The notes under the pieces: generated by a model | What the model saw: only the letters and a program-made list of their open reading frames with translations | What the model was told of the DNA's origin: nothing | Database searches by the model: none | Position numbers and translations under genes: made by a program | In this document: piece after piece, positions 36,087 to 44,025 of the stretch | How the letters are laid out: every line of letters begins with the position of its first letter | Position numbering within the stretch: the first letter of the stretch is position 1 | Source of the DNA: UBA4615 sp046046245 | GTDB lineage: Bacteria; Pseudomonadota; Gammaproteobacteria; Burkholderiales; Burkholderiaceae_E | Length of the DNA: 64,000 bases | Reading direction: 5' to 3' | NCBI GenBank assembly: GCA_046046245.1 | Contig: JBJOKE010000066.1 | Location: 1-64,000, forward strand

Positions 36087-37098
36087 GGGGACCGATCCGG
36101 GTCAGCCGGACCGCGAGCTGCCCGTCGAGTTCGAGCAGCACCCCGGCCCCCACGTCGACGCCGCCGCAGACCACCCTGACGGTGCGCGACTCGATCGGAC
36201 GATCCAGGCGCACGATGTCACCGATCCGGAGCGCATCGAGCTCCTCGAGCGCGACGAGGGCCGTCCCGAGCTCGAACGAGAGCGCCAGGGACGGCTCGCC
36301 GCGGCGGTCGGGATCAGAGGGGTCGGGCTCGAGCAGATGCAGGTCCATGGCGGCGTCTCCATCCGTTCGTCGCGCCTCGACCCGTCCGGGTTCCACCGAG
36401 AACGCAGCGAGCCGGACACCCCGCGCGTCGTGGAGCGTGAATCCGCGCGGTTCGACGGTCCGCCGGGTCACGAGGATCAGCCAATCCGGAGCGAGCCGAC
36501 GCCACTGCGACACGGTCACTCGGGTGTACCCGAGCCGCAGCGTGCAGGGTCTCCGGCCACCGGGCAGCTCCACGGGCTCGGGCAGCACCTCGGCGAGTCG
36601 ATGCCAGGCACCGTCCTCCCGCGCCGAGATCGCGCCGTGCCGAACCGTCGCGCCGAGCGTGTCGACGAGTTCGAACCCCACGGAGCGCGGTGGGGCATCG
36701 ACCCTGCGCTGATACTCCATCCGCACGAGCCGCACCGGTCGCGCGAGCACTCGCTCGACGGCGAGCAGCACCGACTCGAGCGCCAACGCGAAGCAGGTAC
36801 GGCGCGCGTTCGAGGAGAGCACGGCCATCGCTTCGGCCGACAGCTCCGGAATGACGCCGCCGTCGTCCGCCCAGAGGTCGAACGTGTCGGAGCCGACCGA
36901 GAACTCGAGCCTCAGCACGAACGGGGGGCGCGCTTCGGGCAACCAGCCGACGACGCATCGCGCCTGCCCGATCGCGATGTCCGCTCGCGGCGCCCGGATC
37001 AGCCGCCCCATCGCATGGAGGTCGTCCGGGCGTGCCGAGTCGGCGCGCAGGACACCGGTCGCGCCGTCCCCCTTCGCAGGACGTACGGACGGCTTCAT
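36079..37098 (-). CDS. sctQ: T3SS C-ring protein SctQ
   Basis: A 339-residue cytoplasmic sorting-platform protein. The C-terminal SpoA/SurfaceAntigen-type domain (about residues 265-335) reads LEELDALRIGDIVRLDRPIE, followed by VLLELDGQLAVRLTRIG. The N-terminal two thirds are poorly conserved, as usual for SctQ. Its ATG overlaps the sctP stop. Confidence 0.85.
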   Translation of the reverse strand: MKPSVRPAKGDGATGVLRADSARPDDLHAMGRLIRAPRADIAIGQARCVVGWLPEARPPFVLRLEFSVGSDTFDLWADDGGVIPELSAEAMAVLSSNARRTCFALALESVLLAVERVLARPVRLVRMEYQRRVDAPPRSVGFELVDTLGATVRHGAISAREDGAWHRLAEVLPEPVELPGGRRPCTLRLGYTRVTVSQWRRLAPDWLILVTRRTVEPRGFTLHDARGVRLAAFSVEPGRVEARRTDGDAAMDLHLLEPDPSDPDRRGEPSLALSFELGTALVALEELDALRIGDIVRLDRPIESRTVRVVCGGVDVGAGVLLELDGQLAVRLTRIGPHG

Positions 37099-37880
37099 GC
37101 GCCGAGCCGCTCGCGTCGAACGGCCGACTCGCCGGGCTGTCCGACCGTGGTCGGTCGCGCTCCGACGACGACCGAGACGGTCGCCCGACCGACACCGTGA
37201 GCCACGGCCGACTCCAGCTCGCGCCCGAGTTCGCGTGCCGCCGCGGCATTCGAGGCGTCGATCTCCACGACCAGGCGCAGTGGGCCTTCCGACGCTCGAA
37301 CGTGAAGGACGACCCGCCCCAGACGCGGCAGGCGCAGCTCGGTCCGGGTGTCGGCGCGCAGCGCGGCGACGGCGAGCGCGCGCATCAGGTCGGCTCGTGA
37401 CGCCTCTTGCGAGCGACCCGCCGCCGTCCCCGGGTCCGGCGTCGCCCCCGGTCGCACCAGCGGCGTCTGGTCACCGGGCATCGATGACGGCCGTTCGGGG
37501 ACCGGTAAACCCTGACCGCCGTCCGTTGCGCCACCCAACCCGCAGGGCTGAACGGCGGGCGCCGCCTGCGGCGCGGACGGGTCAGGGGGCTCATCCGGCC
37601 GCGATGAAGCCGGCCCGTCGTCGGCATCTTCCGGGTCACGCGCCGCGGGCCCATCCAGGCCGCCCCGCAGCGCGGACAGCTCGGCATGCCCGCCACCGGA
37701 ATCCTTCCCGATCCGGCCCGCCGTCCCGGGTCCGCGGCACTCGACCGCGGTGCGACACGCGCGGTCGAGGGTCCTCTGGAAGCGCGCACCGGATTCGGCC
37801 TGCCGGACGGGGGGACACTCCGCGAGCGGTCCGCTGCGCCCGGACACGGGGTGTGCGAATCGGCTGTCGACCGCGCTCAT
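37095..37880 (-). CDS. T3SS needle-length/substrate-switch protein SctP-like
   Basis: A 261-residue protein. A long proline- and glycine-rich disordered N-terminal two thirds precedes a small folded C-terminal domain (LRLPRLGRVVLHVRASEGPLRLVVEID and following). This layout and the place between sctO and sctQ match SctP/HrpP/HpaC, which measures needle length and switches export specificity. Sequence conservation is low, so the call rests mainly on position and architecture. Confidence 0.7.
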   Translation of the reverse strand: MSAVDSRFAHPVSGRSGPLAECPPVRQAESGARFQRTLDRACRTAVECRGPGTAGRIGKDSGGGHAELSALRGGLDGPAARDPEDADDGPASSRPDEPPDPSAPQAAPAVQPCGLGGATDGGQGLPVPERPSSMPGDQTPLVRPGATPDPGTAAGRSQEASRADLMRALAVAALRADTRTELRLPRLGRVVLHVRASEGPLRLVVEIDASNAAAARELGRELESAVAHGVGRATVSVVVGARPTTVGQPGESAVRRERLGA

Positions 37881-38362
37881 CGAACCTCTCCGCGATCCGA
37901 CGCGGACCGCTCGTCTTCCGAGACCGTCTCGGCGCGCGACTCGGACTCGATCGATGCACGTTCGAGCGCCCGCCGGTGCGCCGACGCGACCGCCTGCTCC
38001 CTGCGACGCACGACGCCGAGCGTCGAGGCGACCTGCTCGGTCCGGCGAACGGCGTGCTCCAGTGCCGAACGGGCGTCGCGGACGCCCTGCTCGGCGAGAC
38101 CCACGGCAGCGTCGGATTCGCCCAGTCGTTCGATCCGCCTCACGAGCAGCGCGCCCGACAGGCCCGTCGAGGCCGATTCGAGGGTGGCACGGCGCCGCAT
38201 CGCGGAGGCGTCCCGCACCGCCGCGAGCCGGCTCGTCGCACCGGCCAGGCGATCGCGCTCCACCTCGGACTGGATGCGCGCGCGGACGAGTTCGGCAGCC
38301 ACCTTCGTACGCTTCAGTTCCCGGATCCGCCGCAGGACCGCAAGTTGGGCGACGCGCGTCAT
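37877..38362 (-). CDS. T3SS central stalk protein SctO-like
   Basis: A 161-residue, almost wholly helical, Arg/Ala/Glu-rich protein that should form a two-helix coiled coil. SctO (FliJ-like) of this size always follows the ATPase gene and inserts into its hexamer. The ATG at 38362 overlaps the sctN stop. No sequence motif beyond the coiled coil is visible. Confidence 0.75.
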   Translation of the reverse strand: MTRVAQLAVLRRIRELKRTKVAAELVRARIQSEVERDRLAGATSRLAAVRDASAMRRRATLESASTGLSGALLVRRIERLGESDAAVGLAEQGVRDARSALEHAVRRTEQVASTLGVVRRREQAVASAHRRALERASIESESRAETVSEDERSASDRGEVR

Positions 38363-39714
38363 CGGGCGCCGCCCGTCGCGATCCGTGCGCCGGCGTCGAC
38401 ACCCGCTCCGCGCAGCACGTCGCGGAACCGCTCCAGCATCCGGTCCATCGGCTCCGATTCGTCCTCGTGCTGCGCCAGCAGCGCGCGAAGGGCGTCGACG
38501 ACGGCGATCGCCTGGTCGGCCATCGGATCGGAGCCCGCCTGGTATTCCCCGATCTGGTGGAGCATCTCGATCTCGTCGAACTTCGCGAGCAACGCGCGCA
38601 CGGCTTCCGCCAGCGCCCGATGATCGGAATCGACCAGACGGGGCATCAGTCGGCTCAGGCTGGCCAGCACATCGATGGCGGGAAACTGTCCGCGCTCGAC
38701 CAGCTTGCGCGACAGCACGAGGTGGCCGTCCACGATCGACCGCACCTCCTCGGCGACCGGATCGGCGGTCTGCTCGTCTTCGACGAGCACCGTGTAGATC
38801 GCGGTGATCGACCCGTGCCGGGCCGGACCCGCGCGCTCCATCAGGCGGGCGAGCTCGCTGAAGACCGACACGGTGTACCCGCGTCGCGTCACCGGCTCGC
38901 CGATCGACACGCCGAGCTCGCGCTGGGCCCGCGCGAAGCGCGTGACCGAATCGACCAGCAGCAGCACGCGGGCGCCGCGATCCCTGAAATGTTCGGCGAT
39001 CGCCGTCGCGGTGAAGGCCGCGCGCGCGCGCTCGAACGCCGGTCGGTCGGAGGTGGTCGCGACGCACACGAGACGCTGGCCGGCCGTCGAATCGGTGATC
39101 TCCTCCAGGAACTCGTTGAGCTCGCGCCCGCGCTCCCCGACGATGCACATCACCGCCACGTCGCAGTCGGCATGTCGCGCGGTCATCTTCAGCAGGGTCG
39201 TCTTGCCGCCCCCCGCCACGGAGAACAGGCCGATCCGCTGCCCGACGCCCAGCGTGTTCAGCACGTCGACCGATCGGACGCCGACCGGCATCACGTCCCG
39301 GATGACCGGACGTTCGAGCGGGCTGGGGGCCGCACGATCGACCGGGACCCATCGCGGGTCCGTCGGCACGGGCAGCCCGTCGATGGGTCGCCCGAAGCCA
39401 TCGAGCACCCTCCCGACGAGAAAATCGCCGACGGCGACGCGATGTCCGTGGCCGAGCGCAAGCACCTCGGCGCCAGGCTCGACGTCACGCACGTCATCGA
39501 ACGGCACGACCGACAGGTGATCGCTGCGAAAGGCGACGGTCTCCGCCAGGGACTCCGTGCCGTCCGCGCGCCGGATCGCGCACAGCTCGCCCACCGGCAA
39601 TCTGAGCCCGCTGACCCGCAGGACCGCACCGACGGTCTCCCGCACGCGCCCCGCCCGGCGCCACATCGGCCTGGAGAGCGCACGCTCGATCGAACCGATC
39701 CAGGACGGGTCCAT
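38359..39714 (-). CDS. sctN: T3SS ATPase SctN
   Basis: A 451-residue F1/FliI-type ATPase that unfolds substrates at the export gate. The P-loop reads SVAGGGKTTL (from residue 165), which is slightly variant, since AGxGVGKS is common. The DELSEED-equivalent and Walker B segments are present (RVLLLVDSVTRFARAQREL), as is the T3SS signature GRPIDG. The ATG at 39714 has GAGG 6 bases upstream. A GTG at 39735 that overlaps sctL is an alternative. Confidence 0.95.
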   Translation of the reverse strand: MDPSWIGSIERALSRPMWRRAGRVRETVGAVLRVSGLRLPVGELCAIRRADGTESLAETVAFRSDHLSVVPFDDVRDVEPGAEVLALGHGHRVAVGDFLVGRVLDGFGRPIDGLPVPTDPRWVPVDRAAPSPLERPVIRDVMPVGVRSVDVLNTLGVGQRIGLFSVAGGGKTTLLKMTARHADCDVAVMCIVGERGRELNEFLEEITDSTAGQRLVCVATTSDRPAFERARAAFTATAIAEHFRDRGARVLLLVDSVTRFARAQRELGVSIGEPVTRRGYTVSVFSELARLMERAGPARHGSITAIYTVLVEDEQTADPVAEEVRSIVDGHLVLSRKLVERGQFPAIDVLASLSRLMPRLVDSDHRALAEAVRALLAKFDEIEMLHQIGEYQAGSDPMADQAIAVVDALRALLAQHEDESEPMDRMLERFRDVLRGAGVDAGARIATGGAR

Positions 39715-39721
39715 CGACGCC

Positions 39722-40336
39722 TCAGGTCGGGGCACCGAGGCGATCCTCGGGCGCGGACGCGTGTCCGGCCGCTTCCACGAGCACCTCCAGCAACGTCCGC
39801 AACTGGACGTCCAGGCCCGCGTCGATGCTGCCGTGGTCGGACTCGAGCCGGCACCCGCCTGCCGGCAACCCCGCGTCGGCGACGATCAGGATGCGGCCCG
39901 GATCGGCTTCGACCCGCTCGAGCGCCTGGCGCGCGCCATCGAGGTCGTTCGGGTTCACCCGCATCAGCAGCTTGCCCGGAAGATCCACCTGCGCCAGCGC
40001 GCGGCCGATCATCGCCGGGATCGCCACCTGCCTCGGGAGCGCGCCGAAGACGGAGAGCAGTCCCGCCTCGATCGCACGAACGACGTACGACTGCAGGGCC
40101 CGGGCCTGCTCGCCGGCGTCGATCGCGCGGACCGCAAGCCGACGGATCGCCTCCTCCCGGCCCTCCCGCAATCCCTGCGCATGAGCCTCGGCCCGCGTCG
40201 CCTGCGCTTCACGCTCCAGGGCGGCACGCATCTCGACCTCCATCGCCTCGATCCTCTCGAGCATCGCGCAGGCGCTTGGATCGATGACGGGCTCGTCGCT
40301 GACGATCGCCCCCCAGGACAGCCGCCTGAGCACCAT
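39722..40336 (-). CDS. sctL: T3SS stator protein SctL
   Basis: A 204-residue FliH/HrpE-like regulator of the ATPase. It has an Ala/Glu/Arg-rich helical N-terminal half (AMEVEMRAALEREAQATRAEAHAQGLREGREEA) and a C-terminal domain with the RILIVADAGLPAGGCRLESDHGSIDA pattern typical of SctL. The ATG at 40336 overlaps the sctK stop as TGATG. A GTG 9 bases earlier is possible. Confidence 0.85.
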   Translation of the reverse strand: MVLRRLSWGAIVSDEPVIDPSACAMLERIEAMEVEMRAALEREAQATRAEAHAQGLREGREEAIRRLAVRAIDAGEQARALQSYVVRAIEAGLLSVFGALPRQVAIPAMIGRALAQVDLPGKLLMRVNPNDLDGARQALERVEADPGRILIVADAGLPAGGCRLESDHGSIDAGLDVQLRTLLEVLVEAAGHASAPEDRLGAPT

Positions 40337-40977
40337 CAGAGCCACAGCGGTGCCTCGACATGCTCGAGGCAGGCCTCGACGGTGTCGCTCGCCTGCATCG
40401 ACACCGAACGCCGCGTCCGGGTCCAGCCGCGCGCGCCCGAGCGGGGCACGCGCAGCGCGGTGCGGATCCGCACGTCGCGGCCCCAGCCCGCGGCCGCCTC
40501 GCCGAGGGTCCTCACGCCTTCCTGGCGGAGCCAGGCCACGGATCGGCCGGCGACCGGCCAGGCGGAGTCGCCGTCGACGTCGGCCGCCGCCCCGGACGCG
40601 AGTGCGACGACATCACGGACCGTGATGGGCGCGAGCGCCCCCTGCAGGTCGCGGAGCACCGCCGCATCGATCGTTCGCAACACCAGGCGACGCTGCCGGA
40701 CGATCCCGAGCATCAGGAGCAGGCGGTCGAGATCGTCCTTGGACAGGACCGCCGCACGGGCCGCGCCCCGCATCGCCTCGTCGCAGGCGCCATCGAGGCC
40801 GCAGCGCCTCAGGATCGTCGCGGAGCAGGCCTCGAGCCCGATGGCGCCCAGCGACGCACCCGACGCCGACACGGCACGGCGCACCGCGTCCGGCCACCAT
40901 TCAGGCAGGCAATACGATGCCGGGGCCGAGATGAACCTGAGCATGCTGAGCGCTCCGGGACTGCGTCCGGCGCTCAT
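40336..40977 (-). CDS. T3SS sorting-platform protein SctK-like
   Basis: A 213-residue protein between sctJ and sctL, where SctK (HrpD/YscK) is found. It contains FISAPASYCLPEWWPDAVRR near the start and a helical body with no catalytic motif. SctK proteins diverge strongly, so this is a positional call with modest sequence support. It overlaps sctJ by ATGA. Confidence 0.7.
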   Translation of the reverse strand: MSAGRSPGALSMLRFISAPASYCLPEWWPDAVRRAVSASGASLGAIGLEACSATILRRCGLDGACDEAMRGAARAAVLSKDDLDRLLLMLGIVRQRRLVLRTIDAAVLRDLQGALAPITVRDVVALASGAAADVDGDSAWPVAGRSVAWLRQEGVRTLGEAAAGWGRDVRIRTALRVPRSGARGWTRTRRSVSMQASDTVEACLEHVEAPLWL

Positions 40978-41855
40978 CCCAGCGACCCCGTGCCACCTCG
41001 CCGCGGCGCGGCCTGCGCGACGGACCGTCTCGAGGCCGTACGCCCATCGGGGGTCGCGCCCCGCCCGGGCAGCCCGCCGAACCGCAGGTACAGACCGACC
41101 GCGAGCAGTGCGGCGAAGAGCACCCACGGCAGCAGGACCATCGCCCTGACCGCACCGAGCGAATCCGGCGCGACACGCAAGCCCATCCAGGACACCGGCT
41201 CCGCCGTGGCCCGACCGCCGCCCCCCATCGCCGGCGTGAAGGCGATGGACACACGCTCCGCGTCGAGTCCCTCGATCGCCCGGATCACGATCCCGCGGAT
41301 CAGCGGACCGATCTCGAGCGGCTCGGCCGGCTCGCGGTAACGGACGAAGATGGAGGCGGAGGCGGGCTTGCGATGCGTGGCCAGCGGATCCGCGCTCGGC
41401 ATGGCCACGTGCACGCGTGCGCTCGCGACGCCGTCGATCGACGCGATCGTGCGCTCGAGCTCCTGCGACAGTCCGAACGCGTAGCGGATCCGCTCCTCGG
41501 CGGCGGTCGACACCAGCCCTTCGCGCTTGAACAGCTCGCCCAGGCTGGCGCGCCGCTCGCGAGGCAGGCCGGCGTCGGTCATCAGACTCAGCGCGCGCCC
41601 GAAGTCCGAGTCCTGGACGACGACGTCGAAGCCCTGCTCGCCCACGGGCACCTTCTCCGCACGGATTCCGCTCGACAGCAGGAGCGACACGGCTTCGTTC
41701 GCGTCGTACTCCGCGACCCCGGTGATGACGTTCGACTTGCAGCCGAAGAGCGCGATCGCCACGGCGATCACCGCGACGCGGGACGCCCGTACCCATCGAG
41801 CATCAGCCCTGGAGCTGGGTGAGCGACTTGATCGCATGCTTGAGGTTGTCCGCAC
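40974..41855 (-). CDS. sctJ: T3SS inner-membrane ring lipoprotein SctJ
   Basis: A 293-residue YscJ/FliF-type lipoprotein. The lipobox cysteine is residue 39 (IALFGCKS). The two ring-building domains follow (SLLLSSGIRAEKVPVGEQGFDVVVQDSDFGRALSLM and RIRYAFGLSQELERTIASIDGVASARVHVAMPSADPL). A C-terminal membrane helix lies around 235-260. Any usable start (GTG 41855 or ATG 41837) overlaps sctI by more than 30 bases, because the signal peptide needs those residues. Confidence 0.93.
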   Translation of the reverse strand: MRTTSSMRSSRSPSSRADARWVRASRVAVIAVAIALFGCKSNVITGVAEYDANEAVSLLLSSGIRAEKVPVGEQGFDVVVQDSDFGRALSLMTDAGLPRERRASLGELFKREGLVSTAAEERIRYAFGLSQELERTIASIDGVASARVHVAMPSADPLATHRKPASASIFVRYREPAEPLEIGPLIRGIVIRAIEGLDAERVSIAFTPAMGGGGRATAEPVSWMGLRVAPDSLGAVRAMVLLPWVLFAALLAVGLYLRFGGLPGRGATPDGRTASRRSVAQAAPRRGGTGSLG

Positions 41856-42234
41856 CCTGCAGGATGCACTGGTACTCGATCAGCGACGATGTCAGCCGGA
41901 CCTGCCGTTCGTAGACGAGGAGCGCCGATTCGGGACGACTGACGTCGAAGCCCGCGCCCACGTTCAACGCATCGCGCTGGATCGTGGCGAAGCGACGCTC
42001 GATCGACGAGAAGGCCGAGCGGGCGACCTCGCCGAACGGACTCGTCTGACCTCCCACCCGGGGAACCGCATGGACCGAGCCTCCGGAGGCACCCACGCGC
42101 TCGAGTGCCCGGCTCATGACGACGTCGAAGGCGTCGGCGGCGGCAGGCGTCGCGTCGGCTCGAGCCCGAACCGTCGGGGACGCGACCGCACTCTGCGCGA
42201 CTGTGGATTCGGGGCCGGGAAGAACGGGGATCAT
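41803..42234 (-). CDS. sctI: T3SS inner-rod protein SctI
   Basis: A 143-residue protein directly before sctJ. A disordered N-terminal half is followed by the inner-rod type C-terminal helix (SALLVYERQVRLTSSLIEYQ and then GADNLKHAIKSLTQLQG). Position and the amphipathic C-terminus fit YscI/HrpB. The N-terminal region is longer than in most rods. Confidence 0.78.
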   Translation of the reverse strand: MIPVLPGPESTVAQSAVASPTVRARADATPAAADAFDVVMSRALERVGASGGSVHAVPRVGGQTSPFGEVARSAFSSIERRFATIQRDALNVGAGFDVSRPESALLVYERQVRLTSSLIEYQCILQGADNLKHAIKSLTQLQG

Positions 42235-42346
42235 CTGGATCGGGCGCCGTGAGGGGTGATGCGGGGCGGGACCTGTGGCCGCAAGGGAGGGAGCCGAAGC
42301 CCCTGCCCCTTGCGGCCAGACCTGAATGGGCGTGGGAATCAGACCG

Positions 42347-42664
42347 TCACGAGATCCTCATGCCCCCCCCGCAGGCTCCCGTGCCGCCTGCAGAGGTCCA
42401 GGTGATGGACAAGGTGTTGCCGACCGCACCCGCGCCCTGTCCCGAGGCACCCATGCCACCCCCGCCCAGGCCACCCACGTCGCCCTTGCCTCCGAACGTT
42501 CCCTGGAGCATGTCGCCCAGGTCATCGCCGAAGTTCTCCATGTTGGCCGTGAGCTCCTTCACGAGGTCATCGGCCATTTTCGTGAACTCTTCCTGCATCT
42601 TCGCGGATTGATCCTTCATGGCATCCGCCTGCTTTTTCGAGCCGATACCGAAGATGTCGCCCAT
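42347..42664 (-). CDS. Small glycine-rich T3SS protein, harpin-like composition
   Basis: A 105-residue protein with AGGAG before the ATG. Residues 10-50 are a charged Met/Lys/Asp-rich helix (KDQSAKMQEEFTKMADDLVKELTANMENFGDDL). The C-terminal half is glycine-rich (VGGLGGGGMGASGQGAG). It lies between the needle gene and sctI, where P. syringae has the harpin gene hrpZ. It does contain one cysteine, which harpins usually lack. It could be a translocator, harpin or pilus-tip component. Function is unproven. Confidence 0.6.
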   Translation of the reverse strand: MGDIFGIGSKKQADAMKDQSAKMQEEFTKMADDLVKELTANMENFGDDLGDMLQGTFGGKGDVGGLGGGGMGASGQGAGAVGNTLSITWTSAGGTGACGGGMRIS

Positions 42665-42728
42665 TTTCCTTTCTCCTTGCGAGTACGATTCCTAAGCTCC
42701 GGGGCCAACCGGCCCCGGATCGCTTCAG

Positions 42729-42935
42729 TTACTGGAAGGCGCTCTTCACGGCGTCCGTCCCCGCCTTGTTGGTACCCGAGACGGCATTCATGGCGCCTTC
42801 CGTGTTCTTGTTCATCGTGTCGGCCATCATCGACACGGTCTGCGACTGCTGGTTGATTGCCGCGGCACCCATCTGCAGCGCCATTTGATCCGCCGCCAGG
42901 GCGCCCATGAAACCGAGTGCAGGACCAGACATCAT
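42729..42935 (-). CDS. Small helical T3SS protein of unknown function
   Basis: A 68-residue Met/Ala/Gln/Asn-rich protein with no charge clusters and no cysteine (MMSGPALGFMGALAADQM, then AAAINQQSQTVSMMADTMNKN). GAGGAG stands 9 bases before the ATG. Size and composition resemble pilins or needle-like subunits. Because the upstream 74-residue protein fits the needle pattern better, this may be a second filament or tip subunit. Confidence 0.6.
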   Translation of the reverse strand: MMSGPALGFMGALAADQMALQMGAAAINQQSQTVSMMADTMNKNTEGAMNAVSGTNKAGTDAVKSAFQ

Positions 42936-43048
42936 TTCGAGTTCTCCTCATGAAGCACCGGTCTCCCGGTGCGAAATCGGCCACTGAGGGCCAGGGTGTC
43001 GCCCGCCCGGACCCCCCGGACGAGCCCTCCTCGAGTCCGCTACCCGGT

Positions 43049-43273
43049 TCAACCGTTACCGGACTTCTGGATTGCGCTCCGGGCGAGCTCGGCGACGGTC
43101 TTCACGCCGTCGATCCGAGCGCTCAGGATGATCTTGAAGTTCGTGTGCGCATCGTTCGCCGCCATCGTCACCGCGCTCGTCGCCTGCATCCGAGAGACGG
43201 CGCCGTTGACGACCGAAGCAGTGCTTTCGAACGATTGACGCAACAGAGACAGCGCGCCGCCTGTCGTATCCAT
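43049..43273 (-). CDS. T3SS needle subunit SctF-like
   Basis: A 74-residue protein and the first gene after an HrpL-type box, with AGGAGG 6 bases before the ATG. The C-terminal pattern TNFKIILSARIDGVKTVAELARSAIQKS resembles the needle proteins YscF/PscF/MxiH: an aromatic residue, then a Ser/Ile stretch, Val-Lys-Thr-(Val/Ile), and a final IQK. Size and position as promoter-proximal gene of the apparatus operon also fit. It heads the run SctF-x-x-I-J-K-L-N-O-P-Q-R-V-S-T. Confidence 0.62.
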   Translation of the reverse strand: MDTTGGALSLLRQSFESTASVVNGAVSRMQATSAVTMAANDAHTNFKIILSARIDGVKTVAELARSAIQKSGNG

Positions 43274-43310
43274 TCCGCTCCTCCTGATCCGTGATCGATC
43301 CACACGGCGA

Positions 43311-43338
43311 TGAGTGCCCCGCGGCGAGGGTTGGTTCC
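43311..43338 (-). promoter_or_regulatory. HrpL-type box before the main apparatus operon
   Basis: On the minus strand GGAACC-N15-GCACTCA lies 37 bases before the needle gene start. It is one of the best matches to the HrpL consensus here and lies back-to-back with a plus-strand box 15 bases away. Confidence 0.82.
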
Positions 43339-43353
43339 AAGCGGGATGCGGAT

Positions 43354-43381
43354 GGAACGCGTCCACGGATCCGCACACTCA
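43354..43381 (+). promoter_or_regulatory. HrpL-type box before the acetyltransferase-sctU operon
   Basis: GGAACG-N15-ACACTCA lies 26 bases before the acetyltransferase ATG and points away from the needle-gene box. The two form a divergent promoter pair. Confidence 0.8.
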
Positions 43382-43407
43382 GCATCGCCGCCGCAACGGA
43401 GTCACGG

Positions 43408-44022
43408 ATGAACATCGATACGCCCCGCCTGAAGCTTCGCCCCTTCCGTCACGACGATGCCGAAGATGTGGTCCGGTTGTCGTCCCTCGACCGGCTCTTC
43501 ATGTTCATGCCCTACAACGTGCGCTATCGGGACGTCGATGCCGCACGCCTTGCGATCGAGGAATGGCGCGAAGCCGAAGCGCGGGATCCCGGTTTCGGCG
43601 TCTGGCGCATCGCGACCCATGACGACCGGCTCGTCGGCTCGACGTTCCTCGGGTTGTGCCCGAGGCAGGTCGGGCATTTCGGCGGGGTGTGCCTGCCGGA
43701 GTTCTGGGGGCGGGGCATCGCCTTCGAGGCCTGCGCGGCCCTGATCGAGCATGGCTTTCGTCTCGGACTGATCGGCACGATCAGCTTCTCCCATCAACAC
43801 AACGCGTCGGCGCATTCGGTGCTGAAGGTCTGCGGCTTCGTCGAGCGCTCCGTCGTGCAGTACGGCGACCTTCCGGTCAGTTGCTTCTCCGTCTCCCGGC
43901 GCGCCTGGGCGGCGCGGGCGGACCTGCTCATCGGGCAGGGACTCGCCGTCCGGCCTCGGACCCTGCTGCGGCAACTTCGACGCCTGGACGCAGCCCGACC
44001 CGACGCCTCGGGTCAGACCTGA
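43408..44022 (+). CDS. GNAT acetyltransferase (RimJ/RimL type) in the sctU operon
   Basis: A 204-residue N-acetyltransferase that uses acetyl-CoA. It has the RimL-like opening IDTPRLKLRPFRHDDAEDVVRL, a central strand-loop (VCLPEFWGRGIAFEACAALIEHGF, the acetyl-CoA binding region) and HNASAHSVLKVCGF near the end of the domain. GGAG precedes the ATG. It lies directly under an HrpL-type box and ends 3 bases before sctU. Its target could be a secretion component, an effector or a small molecule such as an amino acid; none is shown. About 40 extra residues follow the GNAT domain. Confidence 0.88.
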   Translation: MNIDTPRLKLRPFRHDDAEDVVRLSSLDRLFMFMPYNVRYRDVDAARLAIEEWREAEARDPGFGVWRIATHDDRLVGSTFLGLCPRQVGHFGGVCLPEFWGRGIAFEACAALIEHGFRLGLIGTISFSHQHNASAHSVLKVCGFVERSVVQYGDLPVSCFSVSRRAWAARADLLIGQGLAVRPRTLLRQLRRLDAARPDASGQT

Positions 44023-44025
44023 ACA

